Assembly (NCBI GenBank): GCA_963646285.1
Contig: CAVIWF010000006.1
Span: 3,296 to 67,295 of the forward strand
Reading direction: 5' to 3'
DNA length: 64,000 bases
Source: CAKUFA01 sp963646285
GTDB taxonomy: Bacteria > Bacillota > Clostridia > Christensenellales > Aristaeellaceae
The notes beneath the pieces were generated by a model. It was given only the letters and a program-made list of their open reading frames with translations. It made no database searches and was not told where the DNA came from. Below, one piece after another: positions 8,060-17,044 of the stretch. Position 1 is the first letter of the stretch. Each line of letters starts with the position of its first letter. The position numbers and the translations under genes are program-made.

Positions 8060-8970
8060 TGCATATCCTCCAGCAGTGTCTTGATCAATGCCATACGCAC
8101 AAAGCGGCCGTTACGGGTTTGCTTGAAGTAAACCGCTCTCGGGTCTGCATCCACCCGGGTAGAAATTTCATTCACCCTGGGCAGGGGATGCATAATCCGC
8201 AGATCAGCCTTGGCGGTGCGCAACTTTTCCGGGTCGAGAATGTAGGTATCCTTCAGGCGAACGTAATCCGCTTCATTGAAGAACCGCTCCTTCTGCACAC
8301 GGGTCATGTACAGAATGTCCAGCTCCGGCATAGCTTCTTCCAGACTTTCCATTTCACGATAGGGAATCCCCTGATCCTGCAATGCCTGAAGCACATAATC
8401 CGGCGTGCGCAGCTCAGGCGGCGAAATCAGCACAAAGTTCACACCGGCATAGCGGCTCATGGCACCAATAAGGGAATGCACCGTGCGGCCAAACTTCAAG
8501 TCCCCGCATAGGCCAATGGTCAGGTGATCCAGTCTGCCCTTTTCCCGGCGAATGGTCATCAGATCCGTCAGGGTCTGGGTGGGATGGTTATGTCCCCCAT
8601 CACCGGCGTTGATAATGGGCACATCGCTGCACAGCTTGGCCGCCATGGGTGCGCCTTCCTTGGGGTGCCGCATGGCGATAATATCGCAGTAGCCGCTGAC
8701 CACCCGAATGGTATCCGTCAAGGTTTCTCCCTTGGTGGTGGAGGAAGAATCTGCACCGGCAAAGCCCAGCACGCTGCCTCCAAGGCTCAGCATGGCCGAT
8801 TCAAAGCTCAGTCTGGTTCGGGTACTGGGCTCAAAGAACAGGGTCGCCAGAATTTTTCCCTGCATGGCTGTACGCCACCGGGCTGGATCGGCGATCATTT
8901 CATCTGCCAGATCCAGCACCCGGGTTACTTCTTCCACAGAAAAATCCGTGATGTCGATTAAGCTTCGCAT
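8056..8970 (-). CDS. pyrB: aspartate carbamoyltransferase catalytic subunit
   Basis: A 304-residue enzyme of the second step of UMP synthesis, condensing carbamoyl phosphate and aspartate. The carbamoyl-phosphate site is FFEPSTRTRLSFE (about residues 45-57), with GDGGHNHPTQTLTD in the middle and the C-terminal MHPLPRVNEI loop. It is full length for the family. Start ATG at 8970. It shares an ATGA overlap with pyrI. Confidence 0.97.
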   Translation of the reverse strand: MRSLIDITDFSVEEVTRVLDLADEMIADPARWRTAMQGKILATLFFEPSTRTRLSFESAMLSLGGSVLGFAGADSSSTTKGETLTDTIRVVSGYCDIIAMRHPKEGAPMAAKLCSDVPIINAGDGGHNHPTQTLTDLMTIRREKGRLDHLTIGLCGDLKFGRTVHSLIGAMSRYAGVNFVLISPPELRTPDYVLQALQDQGIPYREMESLEEAMPELDILYMTRVQKERFFNEADYVRLKDTYILDPEKLRTAKADLRIMHPLPRVNEISTRVDADPRAVYFKQTRNGRFVRMALIKTLLEDMQ

Positions 8971-8988
8971 ACCCTCATCCTTTCCGCA

Positions 8989-9630
8989 TCAGTCCTGAGG
9001 CTTGTTCATCCAGCTTTCATCGGAAGGATTGGCACGGAACTTCATCAGCCGCTCCACATCTTCTTCCTTGATGTAGCCTTCCTTGGCAGCCACTTCGCAC
9101 AGCACGTCAAAGTTGCTCAGGCTGTGGTTTTCCACCTTGGCTTCCGCCAGGCGATCCAGTCCCTTCTGCATGCCATAGGTGAAGATGGAGGCAACGCCCA
9201 GCACCTCAGCCCCGGCATCCCGCAGCACCTGCACCACTTCCAGCACGCTGCCGCCGGTGGAAATCAGGTCTTCCACCACAACCACCTTCTGGCCTTTCTC
9301 CAGCTTGCCTTCAATCTGGTTGCCCCGGCCATGATCCTTGGCACCGCCACGAACATAGCCCATGGGCAAGCCCATCAGGTGCGCCGTAATGGCTGCATGG
9401 GCAATACCGGCGGTAGAGGTGCCCATCAGCACTTCCACATCGGGATAGAACTTTTCAATGGTTTCCTTCAGGCCTTCCTCCACGTCCGTACGCACCTTGG
9501 GGGCAGACAGGGTAAGCCGGTTGTCGCAGTAAATGGGGCTCTTAATGCCGCTGGCCCAGGTAAAGGGTTCATCCGGCCGGAGGAATACGGCACCAATCTT
9601 CAGCAAATCCTTCGCAATCTTCTTTTTCAT
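8989..9630 (-). CDS. pyrE: orotate phosphoribosyltransferase
   Basis: A 213-residue enzyme converting orotate and PRPP to OMP. The PRPP-binding motif VVVVEDLISTGGS is clear in the second half, with the conserved FTWASGIKSPIYCDNR near the N terminus and the flexible loop GGAKDHGRGNQIEG. It lies 18 bases upstream of pyrB and 48 bases after pyrF. Confidence 0.97.
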   Translation of the reverse strand: MKKKIAKDLLKIGAVFLRPDEPFTWASGIKSPIYCDNRLTLSAPKVRTDVEEGLKETIEKFYPDVEVLMGTSTAGIAHAAITAHLMGLPMGYVRGGAKDHGRGNQIEGKLEKGQKVVVVEDLISTGGSVLEVVQVLRDAGAEVLGVASIFTYGMQKGLDRLAEAKVENHSLSNFDVLCEVAAKEGYIKEEDVERLMKFRANPSDESWMNKPQD

Positions 9631-9678
9631 CGTTCGATCGTCCTTTCTTCATCTACGTTTTCGTTCACAGGTAATCTG

Positions 9679-10377
9679 TTACTCGCCCAGGAATTCTCTG
9701 ACGCACCGTTCATAGGCTGCTACCGGATCCTGGGCTGCCGTAATGGGACGGCCTACCACAATGTAGTCGCTGGCTGCCCGTGCCTTTTCCGGGGTCATGA
9801 TGCGCACCTGATCCCCCACGTCCCCATCCGCAAAGCGAATGCCCGGAGTCACGGTGAGGAAATCCTTGCCGCAGGCTTCCTTCACCAGTGCGGCTTCCAA
9901 GGGAGAGCATACCACGCCGGGCAGTCCTGCTGCTTTGGCGTTCAGGGCGTAGTGCTTCACCGTCTCTTCCATGGTGGCGTTGATGAGCAGTTCCTTCTGC
10001 ATCCGCTCTTCCCCGGTGGAGGTCAGCTGCGTAACCGCCAGCAGAACAGCACAGGTGCCGTCCGGCCGGGTCAGACCTTCCTTAGCAGCTTCCATCATGG
10101 CGATGGTACCGGCAGCATGGAGGTTGGTCATGTCCACATCCAGCTTGGAAAGCACATGCATGGCTTTCTTCACCGTGTTGGGAATGTCGTGCAGTTTCAG
10201 ATCCAGAAAGATCTTATGCCCACGAGCCTTAATCTCCCGAACAACATCCGGTCCTTCTGCATAGTACAGCTCCATGCCGATTTTCACATAGGGCTTCCGG
10301 CCGTGGAATTGATCCAGAAAGGCCAGGGTCTTCTCCTTGTTTTCAAAATCCAGTGCAATGATAACATCCTTTGCCAT
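9679..10377 (-). CDS. pyrF: orotidine 5'-phosphate decarboxylase
   Basis: A 232-residue decarboxylase making UMP. It starts with KDVIIALDFENKEK and carries the catalytic DLKLHDIPNTV motif (Asp-Lys-Asp array), then VTPGIRF and a phosphate-binding VVGRPIT near the C terminus. This is the short type-1 enzyme (about 230 residues) typical of B. subtilis, not the longer type-2 form common in some Clostridia. Confidence 0.97.
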   Translation of the reverse strand: MAKDVIIALDFENKEKTLAFLDQFHGRKPYVKIGMELYYAEGPDVVREIKARGHKIFLDLKLHDIPNTVKKAMHVLSKLDVDMTNLHAAGTIAMMEAAKEGLTRPDGTCAVLLAVTQLTSTGEERMQKELLINATMEETVKHYALNAKAAGLPGVVCSPLEAALVKEACGKDFLTVTPGIRFADGDVGDQVRIMTPEKARAASDYIVVGRPITAAQDPVAAYERCVREFLGE

Positions 10378-10391
10378 ATCAGGTTCCTCCT

Positions 10392-11303
10392 TTATCCTAC
10401 ACGGGTAATATCCGTCAGTCGCTCAATGCCCAGCTTTTCCATTTCCAGCGGCAGATTTTCGATGATGGTCTTGCATGCGCAGGGGTCTACCAGATTGGCT
10501 GCGCCCACTTCCACTGCCTTGGCACCAGCCATCATCATTTCCAGCACGTCCCGTGCCGAGGAAATGCCGCCCATGCCGATGACCGGAATGTTCACCTCCC
10601 CGGTTACCTGATACACCATCCGCAGTGCCACCGGGAAAATACCCGGGCCCGAGTAGCCGCCCATCACGTTGGCCAGTACCGGCTTTCTCCGCTTCAGGTC
10701 GATGCGCATGCCCAGCAGAGTGTTGATCAGGCTCAGTCCATCTGCGCCCGCATCTTCGCAGGCCTTGGCAATGGATACAATGTCCGTCACATTGGGGCTC
10801 AGCTTCATGTATACCGGCTTGGTAGCCACCTTTTTCACCGCCCGGGTGATTTCCGCCGCCGCCTCCGGGCTGGTGCCGAAGGCCATGCCGCCGTGGCGCA
10901 CGTTGGGGCAGGAAATATTGATTTCCAGCAGCGCCACCTGTTCCTCCTGAGTAAGCTTCTCCACGGCGGTTACATAATCCTCCACGGAAAAGCCGCTGAT
11001 GTTGGCCATGATGGGCTGATGGAACACTTCCCGCAGCTTGGGCAGTTCCTCCGCAATCACATGATCCACCCCAGGGTTTTGCAGACCCACGCTGTTCAGC
11101 ATACCGGCAGGGCATTCCGCAATGCGGGGCGTCGGGTTGCCGAAGCGTGCCTCCCGGGTTGTTCCCTTAAAGGAAAGGCTGCCCAGCATGTTAATATCGT
11201 AATAGGGGCGAAATTCCTGCCCAAAGCCGAAGGTTCCGCTGGCGGGAATGACCGGGTTCTGCAGCTTGACGCCAGAAAGGGTAACTTGCAAATCCTTCAC
11301 CAT
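10392..11303 (-). CDS. pyrD: dihydroorotate dehydrogenase B, catalytic subunit (class 1B)
   Basis: A 303-residue FMN enzyme oxidising dihydroorotate to orotate, working with PyrK. Motifs are NPVIPASGTFGFGQEF at the N terminus, GLQNPGVD, EINISCPNV (catalytic Cys region) and the C-terminal FMN phosphate site GMGGISSARD. The ATG at 11303 is chosen for the GGAGGAG just upstream. Start and pyrK stop overlap by seven bases. Pairing with pyrK defines it as the NAD-linked class 1B form. Confidence 0.97.
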   Translation of the reverse strand: MVKDLQVTLSGVKLQNPVIPASGTFGFGQEFRPYYDINMLGSLSFKGTTREARFGNPTPRIAECPAGMLNSVGLQNPGVDHVIAEELPKLREVFHQPIMANISGFSVEDYVTAVEKLTQEEQVALLEINISCPNVRHGGMAFGTSPEAAAEITRAVKKVATKPVYMKLSPNVTDIVSIAKACEDAGADGLSLINTLLGMRIDLKRRKPVLANVMGGYSGPGIFPVALRMVYQVTGEVNIPVIGMGGISSARDVLEMMMAGAKAVEVGAANLVDPCACKTIIENLPLEMEKLGIERLTDITRVG

Positions 11304-12019
11304 AGAATCTCCTCCCTGCACAGTACCGGGCCATCCTTGCAGATACGCTTTGTACCGTACTTGGTTTTGCAGCTGCAGCCCATGCAGGCACCGAAGCCGC
11401 AACCCATGCGCTCTTCAAAGCTGAATTGACCGGGCACATCCGCAAATTGGTACACCGCCTTCAGCATAGGTTCCGGCCCGCAGGCGCACACGCTGTCGAA
11501 GGCAATGCCTTCCATGGCACGGGTCACAAGTCCCTGTACCCCAGCACTGCCATCCATGGTGGCAATGTGCACAGGCACGCCCATGTGTTCCAAGTCTTCC
11601 TTCAGGAAAATCTCTTCTGCCGTACCAAAGCCTACGGCAACCTGGGGCTTCTTGCCTGCCTGCTGCAAGGCTGCCGCCAGCCCCACCAAGGGAGGCAGAC
11701 CCACGCCGCCGCCCACCAGCAAGGGGGAGGCACCGCAAGCTTCCACATCAAAGCCATTGCCCAGCCCGGTCAGTACATCCAGCGTTGTGCCGGGCTGCAT
11801 GCCGGTCATGGCTTCCGTTCCCTGGCCTACCACCTTGTAGACAAGGCGGAGATGGGTTGCATCCCATTGGCAGACGGAAATCGGCCGCCGCAGATAAAAC
11901 CCGGGCAGCTGAAGCTGCACAAACTGCCCCGGGCGTGTAATGCCGCTGGCTTCCCCCGTCAGGGTCATGCTCCACACCCATGGAGTCAGGGCGTGATTCT
12001 CTTCAATGGTAAACTGCAT
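11297..12019 (-). CDS. pyrK: dihydroorotate dehydrogenase B, electron-transfer subunit
   Basis: A 240-residue FAD and [2Fe-2S] protein that passes electrons from PyrD to NAD+. FAD-binding residues are seen in YLRRPISVC; the NAD-binding part holds LLVGGGVGLPPL. The C-terminal cluster ligands are CGFGACMGCSC plus a further Cys in ICKDGPVLC. It starts on the last base of pyrC and runs into pyrD. Confidence 0.97.
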   Translation of the reverse strand: MQFTIEENHALTPWVWSMTLTGEASGITRPGQFVQLQLPGFYLRRPISVCQWDATHLRLVYKVVGQGTEAMTGMQPGTTLDVLTGLGNGFDVEACGASPLLVGGGVGLPPLVGLAAALQQAGKKPQVAVGFGTAEEIFLKEDLEHMGVPVHIATMDGSAGVQGLVTRAMEGIAFDSVCACGPEPMLKAVYQFADVPGQFSFEERMGCGFGACMGCSCKTKYGTKRICKDGPVLCREEILW

Positions 12020-13293
12020 CAGCCTTCACCTCCATATACCAGCGTATCCCCCAGCATGGTAAACCGGCAGGCTGCATGAACCTCCCAGCCTGCAAAGGGC
12101 GTCGCCTTGCCCATGGACAGGAATTTTGCCGGATCAATTTTCTCCACCGTATGCAGATCATAGGCGGTAATTTCCGCCCGTTGACCTTCTTCCATGCCCC
12201 CATCCAGCCGGAACCGCTTCCGAGGGGCTTCGGTCATCATGGCAACAAGCCGATCCAGGGGCATTTTTCCCGTTTCCACCAGATAGGTGTACAGCAGGGG
12301 GAAAGCCGTTTCAATCCCCACCACGCCCATGGCGGAGTTGCGCAGGCCTTTGCTCTTTTCCTCCATGCTGTGAGGGGCGTGATCCGTGGCGATCATGTCA
12401 ATGGTGCCGTCCAGTGCACCCTCCAGCAAAGCTTCCTGATCTGCTTTGTCCCGCAGGGGCGGATTCATTTTGAACCGGCCTTCATCCTGCAAATCGTCCT
12501 GACACATCAGCAGATAATGGGGACCTGTTTCGCAGGTCACGTTCACATGCCGACGCTTGGCTTCCCGAATCAGCTGAACCGATTCCTTGCAGCTTACGTG
12601 GCACACATGATAGGGGCACCCGGTTTCCTCTGCCAGGCGAAGATCCCGCTCAATAGGCTTCCATTCACTTTCGGACGGGATCCCCGGAATACCATGGGCA
12701 GCAGCATACGCCCCGGCATGAATGGCACCGCCGGCAGGAATCAGGCTCATATCCTCGCAGTGGGCAGCAATCAGGCTGCGGGCATCCCGGCACTTGACCA
12801 TGGCTTCCCGCATGGTATCCTTATCCCGCACGCCACGGCCATCGTCCGAGAAGCCAGCCACGTGCCCTGCCATGGCCGCCATATCAGTCACCTGTCCAAC
12901 GCCCTTCTGGCCCATGGTAATGCAGCCGTAGGGCAGTACTCGAATGACGGCATCCCGGCGAATGATGGCTTCCTCTTCTGCCAGATGCTCGGGGGTATCC
13001 GGCGGTGGATTCAGGTTCGGCATGGCGCACACCACCGTGTAGCCGCCGCGGGCAGCCGCCTTCGTGCCTGTTGCAATGGTCTCCTTATAAGAAAATCCCG
13101 GCTCACGCAGGTGAACATGCACATCTGCAAAGCCAGGAAAAAGAACAAGTCCTTTGCAATTCAAAACACGATCCGCATTTTCTCGGGGAAAATCATTTTT
13201 CGGAACAGAAACACGACCGTCCTGGATGATGAGATCCATGGGTGTCAGCTGACCCCGGCGCCACACCAAGCCGTTTTGAAGAAGTGTTCTCAC
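12019..13293 (-). CDS. pyrC: dihydroorotase, class I
   Basis: A 424-residue zinc amidohydrolase closing carbamoyl-aspartate to dihydroorotate. Metal motif DVHVHLREPG lies near residue 58, a later metal histidine is in YHVCHVSC, and the IATDHAPHS motif holds the catalytic Asp. A GTG start at 13293 is preferred because GGGAGGGG lies just upstream and the resulting length fits the B. subtilis-type enzyme; a longer frame opening at 13356 would start upstream of the promoter. It is the first gene of the operon. Confidence 0.96.
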   Translation of the reverse strand: MRTLLQNGLVWRRGQLTPMDLIIQDGRVSVPKNDFPRENADRVLNCKGLVLFPGFADVHVHLREPGFSYKETIATGTKAAARGGYTVVCAMPNLNPPPDTPEHLAEEEAIIRRDAVIRVLPYGCITMGQKGVGQVTDMAAMAGHVAGFSDDGRGVRDKDTMREAMVKCRDARSLIAAHCEDMSLIPAGGAIHAGAYAAAHGIPGIPSESEWKPIERDLRLAEETGCPYHVCHVSCKESVQLIREAKRRHVNVTCETGPHYLLMCQDDLQDEGRFKMNPPLRDKADQEALLEGALDGTIDMIATDHAPHSMEEKSKGLRNSAMGVVGIETAFPLLYTYLVETGKMPLDRLVAMMTEAPRKRFRLDGGMEEGQRAEITAYDLHTVEKIDPAKFLSMGKATPFAGWEVHAACRFTMLGDTLVYGGEG

Positions 13294-13323
13294 GCCTGTC
13301 CCCTCCCTTGTGTTATCCTGCCC

Positions 13324-13352
13324 ATTATACAGGACTTCGCCCCTGATTGCAA
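13324..13352 (-). promoter_or_regulatory. promoter of the pyr operon
   Basis: On the minus strand there is -35 TTGCAA (13347-13352), a 17-base spacer and a perfect -10 TATAAT (13324-13329). Only about 25 transcribed bases separate it from the pyrC GTG. That leaves no room for a PyrR-type attenuator or anti-terminator, so control must be at initiation, translation or mRNA stability. Confidence 0.75.
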
Positions 13353-13403
13353 TCATTTTATCAAAAATTTTGGTTGTATCTGCACCCTTTCAAGGATTTT
13401 CCC

Positions 13404-13431
13404 TTGACAGCCGGATGAAAATGTGTATAAT
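13404..13431 (+). promoter_or_regulatory. promoter of ylxM-ffh
   Basis: Perfect TTGACA (13404-13409) and perfect TATAAT (13426-13431) are separated by 16 bases, 42 bases before the ylxM start. It is back to back with the pyr promoter. Confidence 0.85.
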
Positions 13432-13473
13432 AGTCCATGTGTCAACGAGTATGCCTTGACAGTGGAGGTTATC

Positions 13474-13833
13474 ATGGCACAGGAAGAATTGTCCCGCAAG
13501 GTAGAGCTGGCTTGGCTCATGGCCTTCTACGGCGGCATGCTCACGGAGAAACAGCGGCTTGCGCTGCGGCTTCACTGTGAGGAAGATATGTCCTTGGGGG
13601 AAATTGCCAAGGAAACAGGAGTCAGCCGGCAGGGTGTGCACGAAATGCTTGCCCGGGCGGCAAGGAACCTGTTTGAAATGGAAGAAAAGCTTGGCATGGC
13701 GAAGCGATTCAGCAGAATGGATGACGGGCTGGAAAAGTGCCGTCAGCTGATGCAGGAAAAGCGATATGACGAAGCGGAACAGGTGCTGGGAAACCTGATT
13801 CGGCTGGATCGGGAGGAAAACGATGGCCTTTGA
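13474..13833 (+). CDS. ylxM: YlxM-like SRP-associated helix-turn-helix protein (UPF0122)
   Basis: A 119-residue protein with sigma-70 region-4-like helices: LTEKQRLALRLHCEEDMSLGEIA followed by the recognition helix region TGVSRQGVHEMLARA. It is the usual partner of ffh in Bacillota and is linked to signal-recognition-particle function; direct DNA binding is not established. The ATG at 13474 has GTGGAGG upstream. It overlaps ffh by 11 bases. Confidence 0.93.
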   Translation: MAQEELSRKVELAWLMAFYGGMLTEKQRLALRLHCEEDMSLGEIAKETGVSRQGVHEMLARAARNLFEMEEKLGMAKRFSRMDDGLEKCRQLMQEKRYDEAEQVLGNLIRLDREENDGL

Positions 13834-15142
13834 GGGCTTAAGCGAGAAGCTTCAAAACGCACTGCGGAAGATGACCGGCAAGGGCAAGCTCAATGAGCAG
13901 ACCGTGAAGGAAGGTATGCGGGAAGTCCGCATGGCCCTTCTGGAAGCCGACGTCAACTACGCTGTCGCCAAGGATTTCATTAAGAAAGTCACGGAGAAAT
14001 GCGTAGGACAGGAGGTTCTCTCCTCCCTGACCCCCGGTCAGCAGGTCATTAAAATCGTTAACGAAGAAATGACAGAGCTGATGGGCGGCAGCAATGCAAA
14101 GCTGACCTGGTCCAGCAGCGTTCCTACCATTTACATGCTGTGCGGCCTGCAGGGCGCCGGTAAAACCACCATGGCCGCCAAGCTGGCAGGATACCTGACC
14201 AAGCAGGGCAAAAAGCCCATGCTGGCCGCCTGCGACATTTACCGCCCTGCCGCCATCAAGCAGCTGCAGGTGGTAGGCAAGCAGGTCAATGTGCCCGTTT
14301 TTGAAAAAGGCACCCAAGACCCGGTGAAGACTGCCCAGGAAGCCATTGAATACGCCCGCTATTACGGCCGTGATGTGCTGATTATCGATACCGCCGGCCG
14401 GCTGCATATCGATACTGCCCTGATGGATGAGCTGGAGCGCATCAAGGAAACCGTAAAGCCTCAGGAAATCCTGCTGGTGGTGGACGCCATGACCGGTCAG
14501 GATGCAGTGAACGTAGCCAAGGCATTCAATGATAAGCTGAATGTGGACGGCGTGATCCTCACCAAGCTGGACGGCGACACCCGCGGCGGTGCAGCCCTGA
14601 GCGTTCGGGCAGTGACCGGCAAGCCCATTAAGTTCAGCGGCATTGGCGAAAAGCTTTCCGACATCGAGCCTTTCCACCCTGACCGCATGGCCAGCCGTAT
14701 CCTGGGCATGGGCGACGTGCTGACCCTGATCGACAAGGCTTCCGAAGCTTTCGATGTTCAGGACGTGGAAAAGCTTGCCCGGAAGAGCCGCACGGCTGAC
14801 CTGTCCCTGGACGACTTCCTGGAGCAGATGCAGAGCGTGAAGAAGATGGGCATCAAGTCCATGCTGGATATGATTCCCGGTATGTCCGGCAAGAACTTGG
14901 ACGTGGATGAAAACGCCCTGAAGAAGCCGGAAGCCATCATCCGCTCCATGACCCCCCAGGAACGCCGGAATCCCGGCATCCTGAACGCCAGCCGCCGCAA
15001 GCGGATTGCTGCCGGCAGCGGCACCACCGTGCAGGATGTGAATCAGCTGATTCGCCAGTTTGATCAGGCACGTCAGATGATGAAACAGGTTGCCAACATG
15101 AAGGGCAAGGGAAAGATGCGGATGCGCTTCCCCGGCATGTAA
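13823..15142 (+). CDS. ffh: signal recognition particle protein Ffh (SRP54)
   Basis: A 439-residue SRP GTPase that delivers signal-peptide-bearing ribosomes to the membrane. N domain at about residues 1-90; G domain with P-loop GLQGAGKTT, DTAGRLH and TKLDGDTRGG; then the Met-rich M domain, ending in QMMKQVANMKGKGKMRMRF, which binds SRP RNA and signal peptides. Full length. It is coupled with ylxM and followed by rpsP. Confidence 0.98.
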   Translation: MAFEGLSEKLQNALRKMTGKGKLNEQTVKEGMREVRMALLEADVNYAVAKDFIKKVTEKCVGQEVLSSLTPGQQVIKIVNEEMTELMGGSNAKLTWSSSVPTIYMLCGLQGAGKTTMAAKLAGYLTKQGKKPMLAACDIYRPAAIKQLQVVGKQVNVPVFEKGTQDPVKTAQEAIEYARYYGRDVLIIDTAGRLHIDTALMDELERIKETVKPQEILLVVDAMTGQDAVNVAKAFNDKLNVDGVILTKLDGDTRGGAALSVRAVTGKPIKFSGIGEKLSDIEPFHPDRMASRILGMGDVLTLIDKASEAFDVQDVEKLARKSRTADLSLDDFLEQMQSVKKMGIKSMLDMIPGMSGKNLDVDENALKKPEAIIRSMTPQERRNPGILNASRRKRIAAGSGTTVQDVNQLIRQFDQARQMMKQVANMKGKGKMRMRFPGM

Positions 15143-15214
15143 CACTGCGTGGATGCATGGCTCTGCCATGATCTACATATACATTACCACCAAGAATTTT
15201 GAGGAGGAAATCCA

Positions 15215-15466
15215 ATGTCTGTCAAAATCCGTTTGAAGAGAATGGGCATGAAGAAGAAGCCTTTCTACCGTGTTGTTGTTGCTGACATCACCAGCCCCCG
15301 TGACGGCCGCTTCATCGAAGAGATCGGCTACTACAACCCCATGGTGAAGCCTGCTGAAGTAAAGGTTGACGGCGAGCGTGCCAAGTACTGGCTGCAGTGC
15401 GGTGCACAGCCCACCGATACCGTTCGTGTACTGCTGAAGAAGACCGGCGTCATCGAAGAGAAGTAA
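15215..15466 (+). CDS. rpsP: 30S ribosomal protein S16
   Basis: An 83-residue protein with the universal N terminus VKIRLKRMGMKKKPFYRVVV and the internal IEEIGYYNP strand. GAGGAGG precedes the ATG. Genes for KhpA, RimM and TrmD follow in the conserved Bacillota order. Confidence 0.98.
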   Translation: MSVKIRLKRMGMKKKPFYRVVVADITSPRDGRFIEEIGYYNPMVKPAEVKVDGERAKYWLQCGAQPTDTVRVLLKKTGVIEEK

Positions 15467-15498
15467 GCCGCTTTCTTCCATGGCAGAAAGGAATATCC

Positions 15499-15726
15499 AT
15501 GCAAGAACTCGTTACCTTTGTGGCGAAGTCCCTGGTGGAGCATCCTGATCAGGTTGTGGTTAAGGAAACCGAAGGACCTGAAGCCATCATTCTCGAACTG
15601 AATGTGGCCGAGGATGACATGGGCAAAGTCATTGGTAAGCAGGGACGTATCGCCAAGGCCATCCGCACGGTGGTTAAGGCGGCTACTGCCAAGAACAGCA
15701 AGCCCGTCTTCGTCGAGATTCAATAA
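15499..15726 (+). CDS. khpA: KH-domain RNA-binding protein KhpA
   Basis: A 75-residue single KH domain with the GxxG loop in GKVIGKQGR, preceded by VAEDDM and followed by IAKAIRTVVKAA. It binds RNA and, in related Bacillota, works with KhpB in controlling cell division and small-RNA biology. The ATG at 15499 has AGAAAGGA upstream. It is the third gene of the S16 cluster. Confidence 0.95.
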   Translation: MQELVTFVAKSLVEHPDQVVVKETEGPEAIILELNVAEDDMGKVIGKQGRIAKAIRTVVKAATAKNSKPVFVEIQ

Positions 15727-15733
15727 TGTTCAG

Positions 15734-15766
15734 GCGGGAAAGGCCATGTGCCTTCCCGCTTTTTTC
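15734..15766 (+). terminator. intrinsic terminator after khpA
   Basis: A G+C-rich stem (GCGGGAA with TTCCCGC, plus inner pairs) is followed by six T residues (15760-15765). It probably attenuates rather than fully blocks read-through into rimM. Confidence 0.7.
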
Positions 15767-15792
15767 ACAGATCTATGCAAGGAGTGCAATCC

Positions 15793-16314
15793 ATGAACGA
15801 CTACCTGATGATCGGCGAAGTGCTCAAGCCCCAAGGCATTCACGGGGAGGCAAAAATCAAATCCTATGCAGCTGATCTCAATGACTTTTGCCGCTGGACG
15901 ACTCTGTATCGCAAGCAAGAGGAAACCTACATCCCCGTGTCTGCCAAGTGCTCCCGTGTCCATGACGGTTTTGCCTATGTGACGCTGGAAGGATGCGCCA
16001 CCCCCCAGGACGTGGAAAAGCTCCGTGGCACCCAGCTGTACATCGACCGGGCACATGCCATGGAGCTTGCAGAGGATGAGGTGTACATCAGCGACCTTAT
16101 CGGCTGCCAGGCCATGGATGAACAGGGACAAGTCATCGGCACACTGACGGACGTGCTTCAGCACGGCGCAGTGGATGTGTACGTTTTCAAAACGGCCAAA
16201 GGAAGCATGATGGCACCTGCCCTGAAAGAAGTGTTCCCCACCGTTGACGTGGCACTGGGGCGCATTACCGTGAACAGTCAACGTCTTGACGAGGTGGCCG
16301 TTCGTGAAGATTGA
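15793..16314 (+). CDS. rimM: 16S rRNA processing protein RimM
   Basis: A 173-residue 30S maturation factor that binds ribosomal protein S19. The N-terminal RimM domain begins IGEVLKPQGIHGEAK, and the C-terminal PRC barrel carries YISDLIGCQAMDEQGQVIG. The ATG at 15793 has AAGGAG nine bases upstream. It overlaps trmD by 11 bases. Confidence 0.96.
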   Translation: MNDYLMIGEVLKPQGIHGEAKIKSYAADLNDFCRWTTLYRKQEETYIPVSAKCSRVHDGFAYVTLEGCATPQDVEKLRGTQLYIDRAHAMELAEDEVYISDLIGCQAMDEQGQVIGTLTDVLQHGAVDVYVFKTAKGSMMAPALKEVFPTVDVALGRITVNSQRLDEVAVRED

Positions 16315-17044
16315 CATCCTCACCATTTTCCCTGAAATGTTCGAAAGCGTGCTGAACACCAGCATTCTCGGCAGAGCCCGGGAGCAGGGACTGATTGAGA
16401 TCAACTGTGTGGACATTCGGCCTTTCTCCGACCGGAAGCACAAGAACACGGATGATTATCCCTTTGGGGGCGGTGCCGGCATGGTGATGCTGGCGCAGCC
16501 CATTATGGACGCCATGGCGCAGGTCACAGGGGATGATTTCCATGGAAGGCGCATTTACATGGGTCCTCGTGGGACAACGCTGACCACTGCCAAGGCAAGG
16601 GAGCTTGCAAAAGAAGAACACCTGGTGCTGCTTTGCGGCCATTACGAAGGGGTGGATCAGCGGGCGCTGGACACCTGCATTGATGAGGAAATCAGCATTG
16701 GGGACTACATCCTGACCGGCGGCGAACTGGCTGCCATGGTGCTGACCGACTGCGTTGCCCGCTTTATTCCCGGGGTGCTTGGGTCCAGCGAAAGCGCGGA
16801 GGAAGAATCCTTCTCCGACGGGCTGCTGGAATATCCCCAGTATACCCGCCCCAGCGAATTGCGGGGCATGAAGGTGCCGGACATTCTGCTCAGCGGCGAC
16901 CATGCGAAAATCAAAGCCTGGCGGCGTCTGGAATCCCTGAAGGCTACCCAACGTTTCCGCCCGGATTTGCTTGCAAAGGCTGCCTTGACCCCCAAAGAAC
17001 GGGCCATGCTGGAGGTGACAGAAGCGTGTTCCTGCGAAAGTTGA
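16304..17044 (+). CDS. trmD: tRNA (guanine37-N1)-methyltransferase
   Basis: A 246-residue SPOUT-fold enzyme that methylates G37 of tRNAs to prevent frameshifting. The N terminus is VKIDILTIFPEMF. The trefoil-knot motifs GHYEGVDQRA and ISIGDYILTGGELAAM are clear, as is GGGAGMVM. The GTG at 16304 is chosen over an earlier TTG because translation would otherwise add an unconserved MTRWPF leader. rplS, the usual next gene, is absent here. Confidence 0.97.
   Translation: MKIDILTIFPEMFESVLNTSILGRAREQGLIEINCVDIRPFSDRKHKNTDDYPFGGGAGMVMLAQPIMDAMAQVTGDDFHGRRIYMGPRGTTLTTAKARELAKEEHLVLLCGHYEGVDQRALDTCIDEEISIGDYILTGGELAAMVLTDCVARFIPGVLGSSESAEEESFSDGLLEYPQYTRPSELRGMKVPDILLSGDHAKIKAWRRLESLKATQRFRPDLLAKAALTPKERAMLEVTEACSCES

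Noticed and set aside
13294..13356. PyrR attenuator or longer PyrC N terminus upstream of 13293
   Set aside because: The promoter -10 lies only about 30 bases upstream of the GTG, so no leader RNA exists and a start at 13356 would be upstream of the promoter.
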